Assembly (NCBI GenBank): GCA_965243385.1
Contig: CBDEUV010000002.1
Location: forward strand, 620,001 to 684,000
Direction: 5' to 3'
From: JANSYA01 sp965243385
GTDB taxonomy: Bacteria; Spirochaetota; Leptospiria; Leptospirales; Leptonemataceae
Length of the DNA: 64,000 nucleotides
Made by a program: the position numbers and the translations under genes. This document shows positions 35,501 to 42,055 of this stretch, piece after piece; the stretch's first letter is position 1; each line of letters opens with the position of its first letter. Under the pieces are notes generated by a model. That model worked only from the letters and a program-made list of their open reading frames with translations. It did no database searches and was not told the DNA's origin.

Positions 35501-37843
35501 CAATTCCACGACCGCCATGCCGCCTTTACCGGAAGCTTTTTTCGCGAGCACGCTGCGCAAACAAATGATGCGCGCCGCGTCTTCTATGCTGAGTATGCCC
35601 GCGATATACGCCGCCGCGACTTCGCCCATGCTGTGGCCGATCACCATTTCCGGCACGATGCCCCATGATTTCCAGAGCGCGGCCTGGGCGACCTGCATGG
35701 CCCAGATCGCGGGTTGAATGACGTCGACCTGCGGATTCTCGATCCGCGAATCCGCGGGGTCCGCGTTTAACTCCTGTAAGAGCGACCAACCAACCACGCC
35801 CTGAATGGCCTCGTCGCATTGTTCGAGCGTCGCGCGAAAGATCGGTTCGCTGCGCATCAATTCGCGCCCCATTCCCAGCCACTGGCCGCCCTGGCCCGGG
35901 CAAAAGAATACGATTTTCGGCGCGGCGGCGGAAGCTTCGCCTGCGATAATGCCTGGTTTCGCGCGGCCTTTCAAATACGCGGAAAGCTGCCGCGCCATAT
36001 CGTCTTTGGATTCCGCGGTAAGCGCCAGGCGCTGCGAACCTCTGGTCAGAAAGCGAGCGGCGGAAAAACAAATTTCCTGGAGCGCGATATCGCGAAAGCT
36101 TTCGGCGCTCGCCTGTTCGCTGCGAACCTCGGCCTGGATCGCGCTCAGCATATTCTGAGCGCTGGCCTGCAGACCCTCCGGAGAGTCCGCTGAAATCGCA
36201 AGCAGCTGGGCCGGACTGCGAACGAATTCCTCTAATACGACGTGGCAGTTCGTGCCGCCGAAACCAAACGAACTCACGCCGCCGACCGCCGCCTCCTTAT
36301 TCGGCCACGGGCGATAATTCTGATTCACCTCGACGCCAATATCTTCGAAGGGGATGTGCGGATTCGGTTTTTCGAAATGCAGACTGCGCGGGATCGCGCG
36401 ATGTTGCATGGAAAGCACCAGCTTGATCAAACCGGCCATACCCGCCGCCGCTTCCAGATGACCGAAATTCGTTTTGACGGAGCCGATGATCAACGGCCGG
36501 TCTTTGCTGCGACCGGCGCCCAGCACGGCGCCGAGCGCGTTGGCTTCGATAGGATCGCCGAGCATGGTGCCGGTACCGTGAGTCTCGACATAGTGAACAC
36601 GCGTGGTCGGCATATCCGCGTTGCGATAAGCCGCGCGCAGTACGTTCTGCTGTGACGCCGGGTTGGGCGCCGTCAGACCGTTCGACGGACCGTCGTTATT
36701 GACGGCGCTGCCGCGAATCACGCTGTAAATCGGATCGCCGTCCGCGAGTGCGGCGGCCAGCGGCTTCAGTACGACGACTCCGGCTCCTTCGCCGCGCACA
36801 TATCCGTTCGCGCGATGATCGAAGGCCTTCGAACGCCCGTCCGGCGCCATCGCGCCGAACTTCGACATATTCACGGTACTGTCCGGGGCGATAATTAAAT
36901 TCACTCCCCCCGCGATCGCCATCGTCGCTTCGCCGCTGCGTAAAGCCTGACAGGCGAGATGTACGGAAACCAGCGAAGAAGAACAGGCCGTATCGACAGC
37001 CATCGAAGGGCCCTGTAAACCAAGGATATACGATACGCGGTTGGCGACGATGCTGTAGTGCGAACCGGTCGACGTATGTTGTTCGATGTAATCCGTATTC
37101 CCGCGATGCGATAAAGTCGCGTAATCGTTCCAGATCTTACCAATATAGACGCCGGTCAGACTATCGGTCAGAGCGGGGATGTTGATGCCCGCGTCTTCCA
37201 GGGCTTCCCAGCAAAGCTCCAGAACCAGTCGTTGTTCGGGATCCATCTGAATGGCTTCGCGAGGAGAGATGCCGAAGAATCCAGCGTCGAATTGATCGAC
37301 CTGATCGATAAAGCCGCCCCAGCGGGTGGACATTTTCCCGGGCTCGCTCGTGTCGGGACTGAAGAATTCATTCAGGCTCCAGCGATCCGTCGGAACTTCC
37401 TGAATCGCATCCACTCCGTTCTTGAGCAACTCCCAGTACTTTTCGGGGTTGGGCGCGCCCGGAAAGCGGCAGGACATGCCGATGATCGCGATGGGCCCGC
37501 CAGTCGAATTTGCGCGCGCCGCCGCAGCGCCGCCGTTACTGCGGACGACGTCGGTCGATGCGGACTCAGAGGGAGCCGGGCCTCCCGCATCCGCGAGATA
37601 CTCCGCCACTTTGTCGATCGTCGGATAGTCCCAAACCAGGGTGGGCATGAGCTTACGCCCCATGACCCGCGAGAGTTCGGCCACCATACTCGTCCCGACG
37701 GCCGACTTAAGGCCATAACGGTTGAAACGTTCGCTGGTATCAATGTCCTGCGGATCCAGCTCCAGGGTATTTGCGAGATGATGGACCAGCCAATCTTTTA
37801 TGTCGTCGATTGTATTCAAATTCGATTTCCGATTTTCCGCCAT
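29525..37843 (-). CDS. Type I polyketide synthase: ACP-KS-AT-AT-pseudoDH-ER-KR-ACP
   Basis: This 2,772-residue protein is probably the first synthase. It starts with a carrier domain (RYGLKSA, Ser near 47) instead of a docking helix, suggesting a starter loaded in trans. The KS has DTACSSS (Cys near 287) and intact His motifs. AT1 (Ser near 738) has QVDVIQPA and FASHS, methylmalonyl-like. AT2 has its own linker (Ser near 1188), with TEVAQPA and YAFHS, malonyl-like. The following DH-like region (about 1460-1680) lacks the HxxxGxxxxP histidine (YSSKLFGVSVLPH near 1489) and the DxxxQ aspartate (AGGMQ), so it should be inactive. The ER (HSAAGGVGLAAIQ near 2129), KR (GGLGGLG near 2322, TDD, NYAAAN) and ACP (GMDSL near 2633) look intact. 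The tail LSDDDAEALLLQEL matches the PKS B tail. A GGGAG site lies 7 bases before the ATG. An ER without a working DH is odd; dehydration in trans is one explanation. Confidence 0.96.
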   Translation of the reverse strand: MAENRKSNLNTIDDIKDWLVHHLANTLELDPQDIDTSERFNRYGLKSAVGTSMVAELSRVMGRKLMPTLVWDYPTIDKVAEYLADAGGPAPSESASTDVVRSNGGAAAARANSTGGPIAIIGMSCRFPGAPNPEKYWELLKNGVDAIQEVPTDRWSLNEFFSPDTSEPGKMSTRWGGFIDQVDQFDAGFFGISPREAIQMDPEQRLVLELCWEALEDAGINIPALTDSLTGVYIGKIWNDYATLSHRGNTDYIEQHTSTGSHYSIVANRVSYILGLQGPSMAVDTACSSSLVSVHLACQALRSGEATMAIAGGVNLIIAPDSTVNMSKFGAMAPDGRSKAFDHRANGYVRGEGAGVVVLKPLAAALADGDPIYSVIRGSAVNNDGPSNGLTAPNPASQQNVLRAAYRNADMPTTRVHYVETHGTGTMLGDPIEANALGAVLGAGRSKDRPLIIGSVKTNFGHLEAAAGMAGLIKLVLSMQHRAIPRSLHFEKPNPHIPFEDIGVEVNQNYRPWPNKEAAVGGVSSFGFGGTNCHVVLEEFVRSPAQLLAISADSPEGLQASAQNMLSAIQAEVRSEQASAESFRDIALQEICFSAARFLTRGSQRLALTAESKDDMARQLSAYLKGRAKPGIIAGEASAAAPKIVFFCPGQGGQWLGMGRELMRSEPIFRATLEQCDEAIQGVVGWSLLQELNADPADSRIENPQVDVIQPAIWAMQVAQAALWKSWGIVPEMVIGHSMGEVAAAYIAGILSIEDAARIICLRSVLAKKASGKGGMAVVELPAEECEALIAPKAGRVSVASCNSPTTTVLAGDSNDLQDIFADLESREIFCRLVNVDFASHSSQMDPLLDELFQVLRDVKPRKGTIPLFSTVTAAEIDGRQMNASYWVKNLRYTVQFAASLKSLLDDGFDTFIEMSPHPVLSNPVEQTIAYYKRSGSVLHTTRRDEDERAAILESLGRLYTLGAPVDWNALYSNARGVYELPATISAGTNGAGPSAPIEAEKTNADIFLLSAKTDEGLNEYAGIIADYLRSHEGVSLRDLSYTTALKRNHHDHRAAVIARSRPELIEALSAFASPDSTEDERIVRSRVDPKHNKKLAFVFTGQGAQWFAMGRQLMESEPVFRNKLQEIDELFQRFANWSIIAALQAEETASRIMETEVAQPAIFALQVSLAELWKHWSVQPGAVIGHSVGEVAAAHVAGFLSLDDATMLIYNRGKFMQEATGTGKMVHVALTGDDVEPYLAGVQDRVGVAAYNSPSSVVLSGETQALESVVAKLAAKDIYHKMLPVDYAFHSPQMEPYKNELIKAIASITPGDGQLPMYSTVHAKRMTGWEVEAEYWGDNIREPVRFAQAMDVLIRDGYANFIEIGPHPALSNYVTECVERAEREATVVHSLNRKKPERASMLRSLATLYARGYPVKWNRMHRQGGRLVKLPAYPWQRQRFWMEMPEAAPGKSRANGATALLERKLETAEPVWESELSIKKRPELYSSKLFGVSVLPHSEIVSASVAALSELAPGRPVELENLIFERRVVLDEGEKTGFQLLCVSETSPTNTDGVLRAYDRSRKDPTDPWKRNLQATYKTRVAAIEPDTIDIEKRFAQLKTEMNAGDFYARLSKYNSTAGGAYQTIESVRHDAQAAIARLSQSQSLNSGVIAGGMQLIQSALLGEPASDHAWVAGSLERVLVVSAEPVAWVQAEVASSPAAGGRELAGDIRFYSASGGLVSEIVGMRFAAVDHPQFLRESNRGLKDWIYQLDWRKSAAASATAPASPGSVLIFGEADDGPSMATMELLKQQGFECVLALSDEKDSATDRQDIVRVRPSAPEDFKQLIQNTKDLQGVIYLWGWGESEAGVDWVADQQKLCGSLLHLVQSLAGASLTPRLLLATRGAQAVKADEPVPAFSRGTLWGMGAVIEQEYPELGSKRIDFEPGVAGEAASLLVAELLTGDRASRLAYRRGERYTQFLEREDTRTASSREQGQGGHKPEAVVLESRGRGLLENLELQAITRRLPAPDEVELEVLYTGLNFRDVLSALDSYPEGPVPLGVECMGRIKSLGENVEGLKVGDEVLAICTEASFASYTITHADLVVRKPVGMARPDAATLPLVFLTGYYAFYHLARIKEKDRVLIHSAAGGVGLAAIQIARHFGAEVFATVSTDEKREYLKSIGVEHIFDSRSLDFADQVLKATNGEGVDIVLNSLRGEFVEKGLSILRKGGRFLEIGKKDILSAREVAKIRKNVSYFVIDLMQVAMQTPDLVHSLLSDLVQEFEAGKLKPIPHRLYPLAQVEDAFRYMSRGKHVGKIVVRHGALAGRDEFPGVRPDASYLITGGLGGLGLLFARHLAEQGAGAVVLTGRRKPSADVLKTIQEIESGGHTKIVTMQGNVSDESDLSRIFAHIDSELPPLRGVIHSAGITDDGMLANQSWERYRSVFEAKIAGSLYLHRQTENMRLDFFVLFSSLVSIMGSPGQSNYAAANAYIDSLVWHRRAQGLPALSIHWGPWAEIGMIASLGERGATNWEGRGIQLLPPEIGLQAFDQLLRSDKTEAGAFAVDWQKYIGQYAAGREPAYLINFIDRSGEAGADESLQQQAGPDILEKIATTPVARRESVVRQYVEEHIRRILGMEADRRVEVSKGFKDQGMDSLMTIELRNRLQLGLGCVLPSTLAFDYPTVNTLTAFLTKEILPEKIKAIEETIEKTAPADVAPDVIAPATAVPAPSTATATSHRATPASETGEAPELAPASPGDATAVLAAEELDELSDDDAEALLLQELNIFKARKKT

Positions 37844-38783
37844 GCGGTAACTCCCGTAAACCTTATGTCCCCGTAGCGATCCGCAGCCGGCTCCATAGAT
37901 TGCTGCAAGCTTCCGGGAGCGCCGCTCTTTTCCGATAGATTCGCATCGCCATCACGAAAAAAATTCAAGAATAAGGTGATTCGTTCAGTCTTTGCTCATT
38001 CGACGTAACATTCTTTGCTATGCACCGAATGAACCGTCCCGTCGTTTCCGCTCGACGAAAACCAAAGCCCTTCGTTCCTGCGCGATTTCTTCCGGGCAGC
38101 CAATACTATCAAAAGTGCTAAAAACACAGCTTCGAATAGGTTACGGATTAATTTAAGAACCGCGCGCGCAAGCTCACACAAAAACTAATATAAGTTTACG
38201 ATCAATAGTTCTTAAGGTTGACTGGCGACCGCTGCCGAAAATTTCAAGTACTAATTTTTACTAATCAGGAATTGAGCGGCCAAAAAGATTTTAGCCACCA
38301 ATTTTCGTTTAATGCGGCGAAGCATATCGGAGTCGCAAGCCTGCGCCCTCCGACTCCGACGAACGAATCGTTAAAAACACAGCCTGCAAGCGCGCGCAGT
38401 CGATAGCGTTTCGCCAAACATTGACCAGGTATTCATTTGGAAGAACCCAATGCGGCTTGCAATCCGGGACCGGCATTGATTTCAAACACGGTTCGCGAAT
38501 TCCGAAACGATGAAACTCAAAGTCACCGGGCGGCTTCGCGCCGGGAGTCCGGCATCCGAATGAATACCGGGCGAATGCAGAGGAATCGTGCCGCGCGGTC
38601 AGCGATCTTCGCGCATCGCACGCCCGGAAGATTCCAGAGTTGCAATTTCAGCGATTTAGTGGAGGACATCGCTCCGGACTGAGATATCGGACATGGATTG
38701 CCCGGGTGGGACGGGGGATGGAGTGAGTGGATGGAGTCGGAGACCGCCCCGCTTGCTGCTGGAAGCGGAGCGGTCGTTGCGAC
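37844..38783. other. Long intergenic region upstream of the polyketide operon
   Basis: This 940-base gap lies between the start of PKS A and the stop of the Cys-rich protein gene, both on the minus strand. No ORF in it is credible: the longest hydrophobic one (37996-38181) would need a TTG start without a ribosome-binding site. It should carry the promoter and control sites of the 25-kb operon. The part from about 37960 to 38300 is AT-richer than the flanking genes. A 9-bp inverted repeat sits at 38327-38359. Confidence 0.5.
38327..38359. repeat. Inverted repeat in the region upstream of the polyketide operon
   Basis: The arms TCGGAGTCG and CGACTCCGA are perfect complements of 9 bp around a 15-base loop. 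It lies about 490 bases upstream of the PKS A start codon and about 425 bases after the Cys-rich gene, with no T tract on either side. It could be an operator, an RNA hairpin or part of an unannotated small RNA. Confidence 0.4.
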
Positions 38784-39158
38784 TTATTTAATATAGGGTC
38801 GCAGACAGTTCGTAGCCGCGACACAAGCCGGACCGGTGACGGCGCCGCCGGATTTCTGATAACAGGCCACGGCGGCCGCTTCAAATTTAGCACAGCTCTT
38901 AATGCAGTTCTTGCGAGCTTTCTTTTGCTGGCGCTGGAATTTTTTCCATTTCTTCTCAGCGTCCGCATCGTTCGGATTCGCGTTCAGATACGCCTTCGCG
39001 TTCATTTCAAAACAGGATACCGTGTAGTCGCAGACCGCCGCGCAGTTGTTCGCCTGTGCCGGACTGGCCAGCAGGATAAGACCGATCAAAGCCAGGGCAG
39101 CCAGCGCCGGAGCGGCCAGCAGTTTGGAGAAAGGTCGGTTGTTTTTGGTTTGTTTCAT
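38784..39158 (-). CDS. Small secreted cysteine-rich protein
   Basis: I choose the ATG at 39158, giving 124 residues, because CAGGAG lies 7 bases upstream; a longer frame to 39215 has no such site. Residues 1-36 form a signal peptide: a basic start (MKQTKNNR), a hydrophobic core (ALAALALIGLILLA) and a likely cut after SPAQA. The mature part has eight Cys, spaced C-x3-C-x5-C near its start, C-x3-C in the middle, then C and C-x6-C near its end, around a very basic Lys/Gln helix. Eight Cys in an exported protein suggests four disulfides. It resembles small Cys-rich exported proteins of Leptospirales in general build, but I do not recognise a named family. It is divergent from the STAS gene. Confidence 0.75.
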   Translation of the reverse strand: MKQTKNNRPFSKLLAAPALAALALIGLILLASPAQANNCAAVCDYTVSCFEMNAKAYLNANPNDADAEKKWKKFQRQQKKARKNCIKSCAKFEAAAVACYQKSGGAVTGPACVAATNCLRPYIK

Positions 39159-39475
39159 ATGCGTCTCCTGATCCCATCGGGAGCTGGAAGTGCCAGCGCG
39201 CCGATGGTGTATCACTTTCGCAACACTTTTGTTGTGTCTGCCTGTACGACGGAGCCGATTCGCCGGTTGTTGTTCTTTTTTTTGCGCCGCACAGAAAAAG
39301 ACGGAACTGACCGGCTTCGGAATGAAAATTCACCGGTGGCGTCAGGCCTGGGGCTCTACGGGCGCTCTATATATAGAAGAAACCCGGTCGTGCCTGCAAG
39401 CAGAGAATACTGCTGATTTTGTAAAGCGGGTTGACATGCCGCTCCCCGGGGGCGATTTCCCCTGGAGTCATCGCC
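39159..39475. other. Divergent promoter region between the Cys-rich and STAS genes
   Basis: This 317-base spacer separates two outward-facing genes, so it should hold both promoters. TTGACA at 39431-39436 looks like a -35 box but has no fitting -10 and lies too close to the STAS start. An AT-only run (tatatata) near 39368 might be a -10 element. A 5-bp hairpin, CAACA-CTTT-TGTTG, lies near 39213-39226. Confidence 0.4.
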
Positions 39476-39805
39476 ATGTCCGAATTCCAGGTTCACACAG
39501 AACGAGACCAGCTCGTCATTCGCATTACCGGCCCGCGGATCGATATTAGCTCGGTCAGCAGCCTGCGCAAAGAGCTGCTCGACTACATCGATCGAGCGGA
39601 AGAAGACCAGAAGCTGCCGGGCCGACTGGCCGTGGACCTCGGCGATCTGATGGCGCTGGACTCGACCGGCGTGGCGCTGCTCGTCAATCTCCAGAAGAAG
39701 CTGGCTGGTTCCGGACGCAAATTTCAGTTGCGCAACGTCAACGAAACCATCGAGAAAATGCTCCACCTCTCCAATCTGGCGGACTTTTTTCATATCGCGC
39801 GTTAG
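39476..39805 (+). CDS. STAS-domain anti-sigma-factor antagonist
   Basis: This is a 109-residue single STAS domain: an EFQVHTERDQLVIRITGPRID strand pair, helix SSVSSLRKELLDYI, then LAVDLGDLMALDSTGVALLVNL with the phosphorylatable Ser in DSTG, and a C-terminal helix. Such proteins bind an anti-sigma or kinase partner when unphosphorylated and are switched by Ser/Thr kinases and PP2C phosphatases. I place the start at 39476 because GGAG precedes it at normal spacing and upstream codons do not fit the domain. No anti-sigma kinase gene is adjacent. The giant kinase/phosphatase at 7024 is the only candidate partner in the window, which is inference. Confidence 0.88.
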   Translation: MSEFQVHTERDQLVIRITGPRIDISSVSSLRKELLDYIDRAEEDQKLPGRLAVDLGDLMALDSTGVALLVNLQKKLAGSGRKFQLRNVNETIEKMLHLSNLADFFHIAR

Positions 39806-39841
39806 TGGGTGGCGGCGGAGACTGAAGGCCGTAGCATAACA

Positions 39842-40630
39842 TCAGCGCTCCGAACAAATCCGCATGCGAAGGTCGCCGCGCGCCGGGGACAGAAAACCCG
39901 ACGGCGCGACACCGAAATTGTCCTTAAAGGTTCGACTCATGTGAGCCGAGTCGGCGAAGCCGGCGGCATGCGCGGCTTCGGTGAGGGTCACCCCGGCTTT
40001 CATCATGCGCGCGGCCTGGTGCAGACGCAGCCAGAGGATATAACGGCGCACCGGTAGACCCATCTCGTCTTTGAATACGTGCATGAAACGATCTTCGGAC
40101 AGGCCCACCCGGGCGGCCAGGTCTGCGGCGCTAACCTGCTCGGGCAGCTCGGCCTTGAGCTCTTCGATCAGCCGCGCGATGCGGTCCTGAATCGGGGACG
40201 CAGGCGCATCGCTTCCGCCCCATAGCTCGTGCAGCAAGTCGTGATACAAAACGTCCGCTTCCCGGCATTCGAGCATCTCCAGGTACAGCTCCGAAAAACG
40301 AAAATCGAAGGGCGCAATCCGCTCATATGGAATCTCGCGCCAGCCCGCGTCGCCGAGCCAGCGCCCCATGGGCTCATACAGCGCGCTGTCCGGATCCAGC
40401 TGCAGCACGATCACCCGCCCCTGTCCGATTGAGCGATGATGCAGATTCGGCCCCAGCACCGCGGCCCGCGGGCGACTGCGTTCGCCGGCCACGTCCAGAA
40501 TCAGGGGCTCTTCCAGGCCGATCAGAAGCGAAGCCGCGTAGTGTCGGTGCGGTTCCGTCGCGTATCCCCGCGTGGCCGCGTACAGAATCCGCCCCTGCCA
40601 GATAAAGAGAATATTTTTTTCGGGAATCAC
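39842..40630 (-). CDS. AraC-family transcriptional regulator
   Basis: The protein has 262 residues. The C-terminal part (about 165-255) holds the two helix-turn-helix units of AraC proteins: VSAADLAARVGLSEDRFMHVFK, and LTEAAHAAGFADSAHMSRTFK followed by FGVAPSGFL. The N-terminal part has cupin-like features (TEPHRHYAASLLIGL) and probably senses a small molecule, which cannot be named from sequence. The frame begins with GTG at 40630 after a weak site; an upstream stop excludes a longer version. It converges on the STAS gene with 36 bases between them. No target gene is evident. Confidence 0.88.
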   Translation of the reverse strand: MIPEKNILFIWQGRILYAATRGYATEPHRHYAASLLIGLEEPLILDVAGERSRPRAAVLGPNLHHRSIGQGRVIVLQLDPDSALYEPMGRWLGDAGWREIPYERIAPFDFRFSELYLEMLECREADVLYHDLLHELWGGSDAPASPIQDRIARLIEELKAELPEQVSAADLAARVGLSEDRFMHVFKDEMGLPVRRYILWLRLHQAARMMKAGVTLTEAAHAAGFADSAHMSRTFKDNFGVAPSGFLSPARGDLRMRICSER

Positions 40631-41075
40631 CTTGCGGGGTAACAGAAATCATGCTTTCGCGCCCGGGACAACCCAAAAAGCGGCAGGCCCGACGCTGCCC
40701 CTTCCGATCGTGCGTCGCGGACGGCCTGCTCGCTTGAAAGCGAGCGGAGAAATTCTGCAATGTATATAATCAAAATTTACAAAAGGTTCATAGTATTCAG
40801 GAATCCGAAAAAAAATCCGCTGCGAACGCGAAGGCGCGCGATCCGGACGCGAGATTGATTGACGTATCGTTGCGAAATCGCTTATAGGATTGCCTGCGAT
40901 CAGGACGACGCCTTTCGCGAAGACGCGCGACACGATGCGGCGCGCCGCGGGCGAAAGGCGAAGCCAAAAAGCAAACAGGATTTTAATAATTAAAAAACTG
41001 AAACTACCGTTTCCGAAGATCACAGACGGCGACAGGCAAAAGTAAGTCCTCGCTATTCGACGATCTACTCGACAG
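40631..41075. other. Intergenic region between divergent AraC and unknown-protein genes
   Basis: This is a 445-base gap with promoters expected on both strands. It contains a palindrome at 40728-40745. The stretch 40975-41015 has several A and T runs and may include a promoter for the plus-strand gene at 41076. No small gene or RNA is apparent. Confidence 0.4.
40728..40745. repeat. Palindrome upstream of the AraC-type gene
   Basis: GCTCGCTT-GA-AAGCGAGC is a perfect 8-bp inverted repeat with a 2-base centre, 98 bases before the regulator's start codon. Its symmetry and place suit a dimer-binding operator, possibly for autoregulation. AraC proteins more often use direct repeats. Confidence 0.4.
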
Positions 41076-41966
41076 ATGCAGATGGACGTATCCGAAATTC
41101 AGAGCAGCGCGCCCGGCCGCGCAGTCTTCGCGGACCAGGAGAAAGCTCTCTTGCGGCAATTGCTGCAGGCCGAGCTGCCGCCCATCGCGCGCATTCGCCA
41201 GCTACTGGAAATGGCGCAACCGGACGCGATCGCGGAATTGATTCAGGAAAATACGGGCCTCGAATTCACGATCGATTATTATTTTCGTCTGCTGCCGGCG
41301 CGCCTGGGCGCGCGCATCGTCGGCTCCGCGCGCTTCAGCGTGCGCGCCGCGGTGTGTCTGTTTTATTGTCAGTTGCTGCGAAGTACCGACGAAGGCGCAG
41401 GCGACTCCGGCCGCAAGCGCCGCCACAGAATGGAAGGCTACTGGCGACTCGTCGCCCACGAAAAGCTGACGATGATTCTGCGGCAATTATTGCACATGGG
41501 CGAATCCCGCGCCGGCGTCTTTTCGATTCTGCGTTATATGGACCGCGACAATCTCGTGAATCTGCTGGCGGATCACGAAGTGGACGCGCGGGCGCTACTG
41601 GATCTCTTCCGCGACCAGGACGCCGACGTTTATGATTTATTCGCAGAGAATCTCGATCTCTTCGACTTCGTGTGCCGGCTGGCCAGTGAAGCGGACGACG
41701 ATGAATTTCTGGAGCGCCTTTCGGACCAGGGTTTCGCCGCGACCATGATGGAATTGCGCGTAGCCGAAACTCTAATCGAAGAAGCGGTGGGTCATATCAA
41801 TCGACTGCAGGGCGCCAGCGAGCGGCGGGAACTGCCGCTCAGCGTACTCGTCCATCTTCTCGACGATATTCCGATCAACGTGCGGCGACTTGTGCTGGAA
41901 CGGCTGGAGAGCCTCGGTCACGTTCCCCCCGGACTCGCGCTGTCGTTTATGGAACAACGTAACTGA
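41076..41966 (+). CDS. Helical protein of unknown function
   Basis: This 296-residue protein matches no family I recognise. It is predicted to be almost wholly helical, acidic and soluble, without a signal peptide or clear membrane segment. The middle contains repeated short helix units (HMGESRAGVFSILRYMDRDN, VDARALLDLFRDQDADVYDL), which suggests a helical-repeat scaffold, and a basic break GRKRRHRMEG near residue 113. Two possible start codons (ATGCAGATG) lie close together with no strong ribosome-binding site. The membrane chemoreceptor gene follows 89 bases downstream on the same strand, so they may be co-transcribed. Coding is supported by length and by base composition like the neighbours. 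Confidence 0.7.
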   Translation: MQMDVSEIQSSAPGRAVFADQEKALLRQLLQAELPPIARIRQLLEMAQPDAIAELIQENTGLEFTIDYYFRLLPARLGARIVGSARFSVRAAVCLFYCQLLRSTDEGAGDSGRKRRHRMEGYWRLVAHEKLTMILRQLLHMGESRAGVFSILRYMDRDNLVNLLADHEVDARALLDLFRDQDADVYDLFAENLDLFDFVCRLASEADDDEFLERLSDQGFAATMMELRVAETLIEEAVGHINRLQGASERRELPLSVLVHLLDDIPINVRRLVLERLESLGHVPPGLALSFMEQRN

Positions 41967-42055
41967 TAACTCGACTCGCGACCGCCGGGCGCTTCGAAAG
42001 ACGAACAAAAAAACCGGTTGCCATTGACAGAGACCGGAATCAATATCTGCCTCCG

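Noticed and set aside
37996..38181. Small minus-strand ORF with a hydrophobic stretch upstream of PKS A
   Set aside because: It needs a TTG start, has no ribosome-binding site, and its composition is not convincing.
39431..39436. TTGACA before the STAS gene as a -35 box
   Set aside because: There is no -10 box at proper spacing, and the transcript start would fall almost on the ribosome-binding site.
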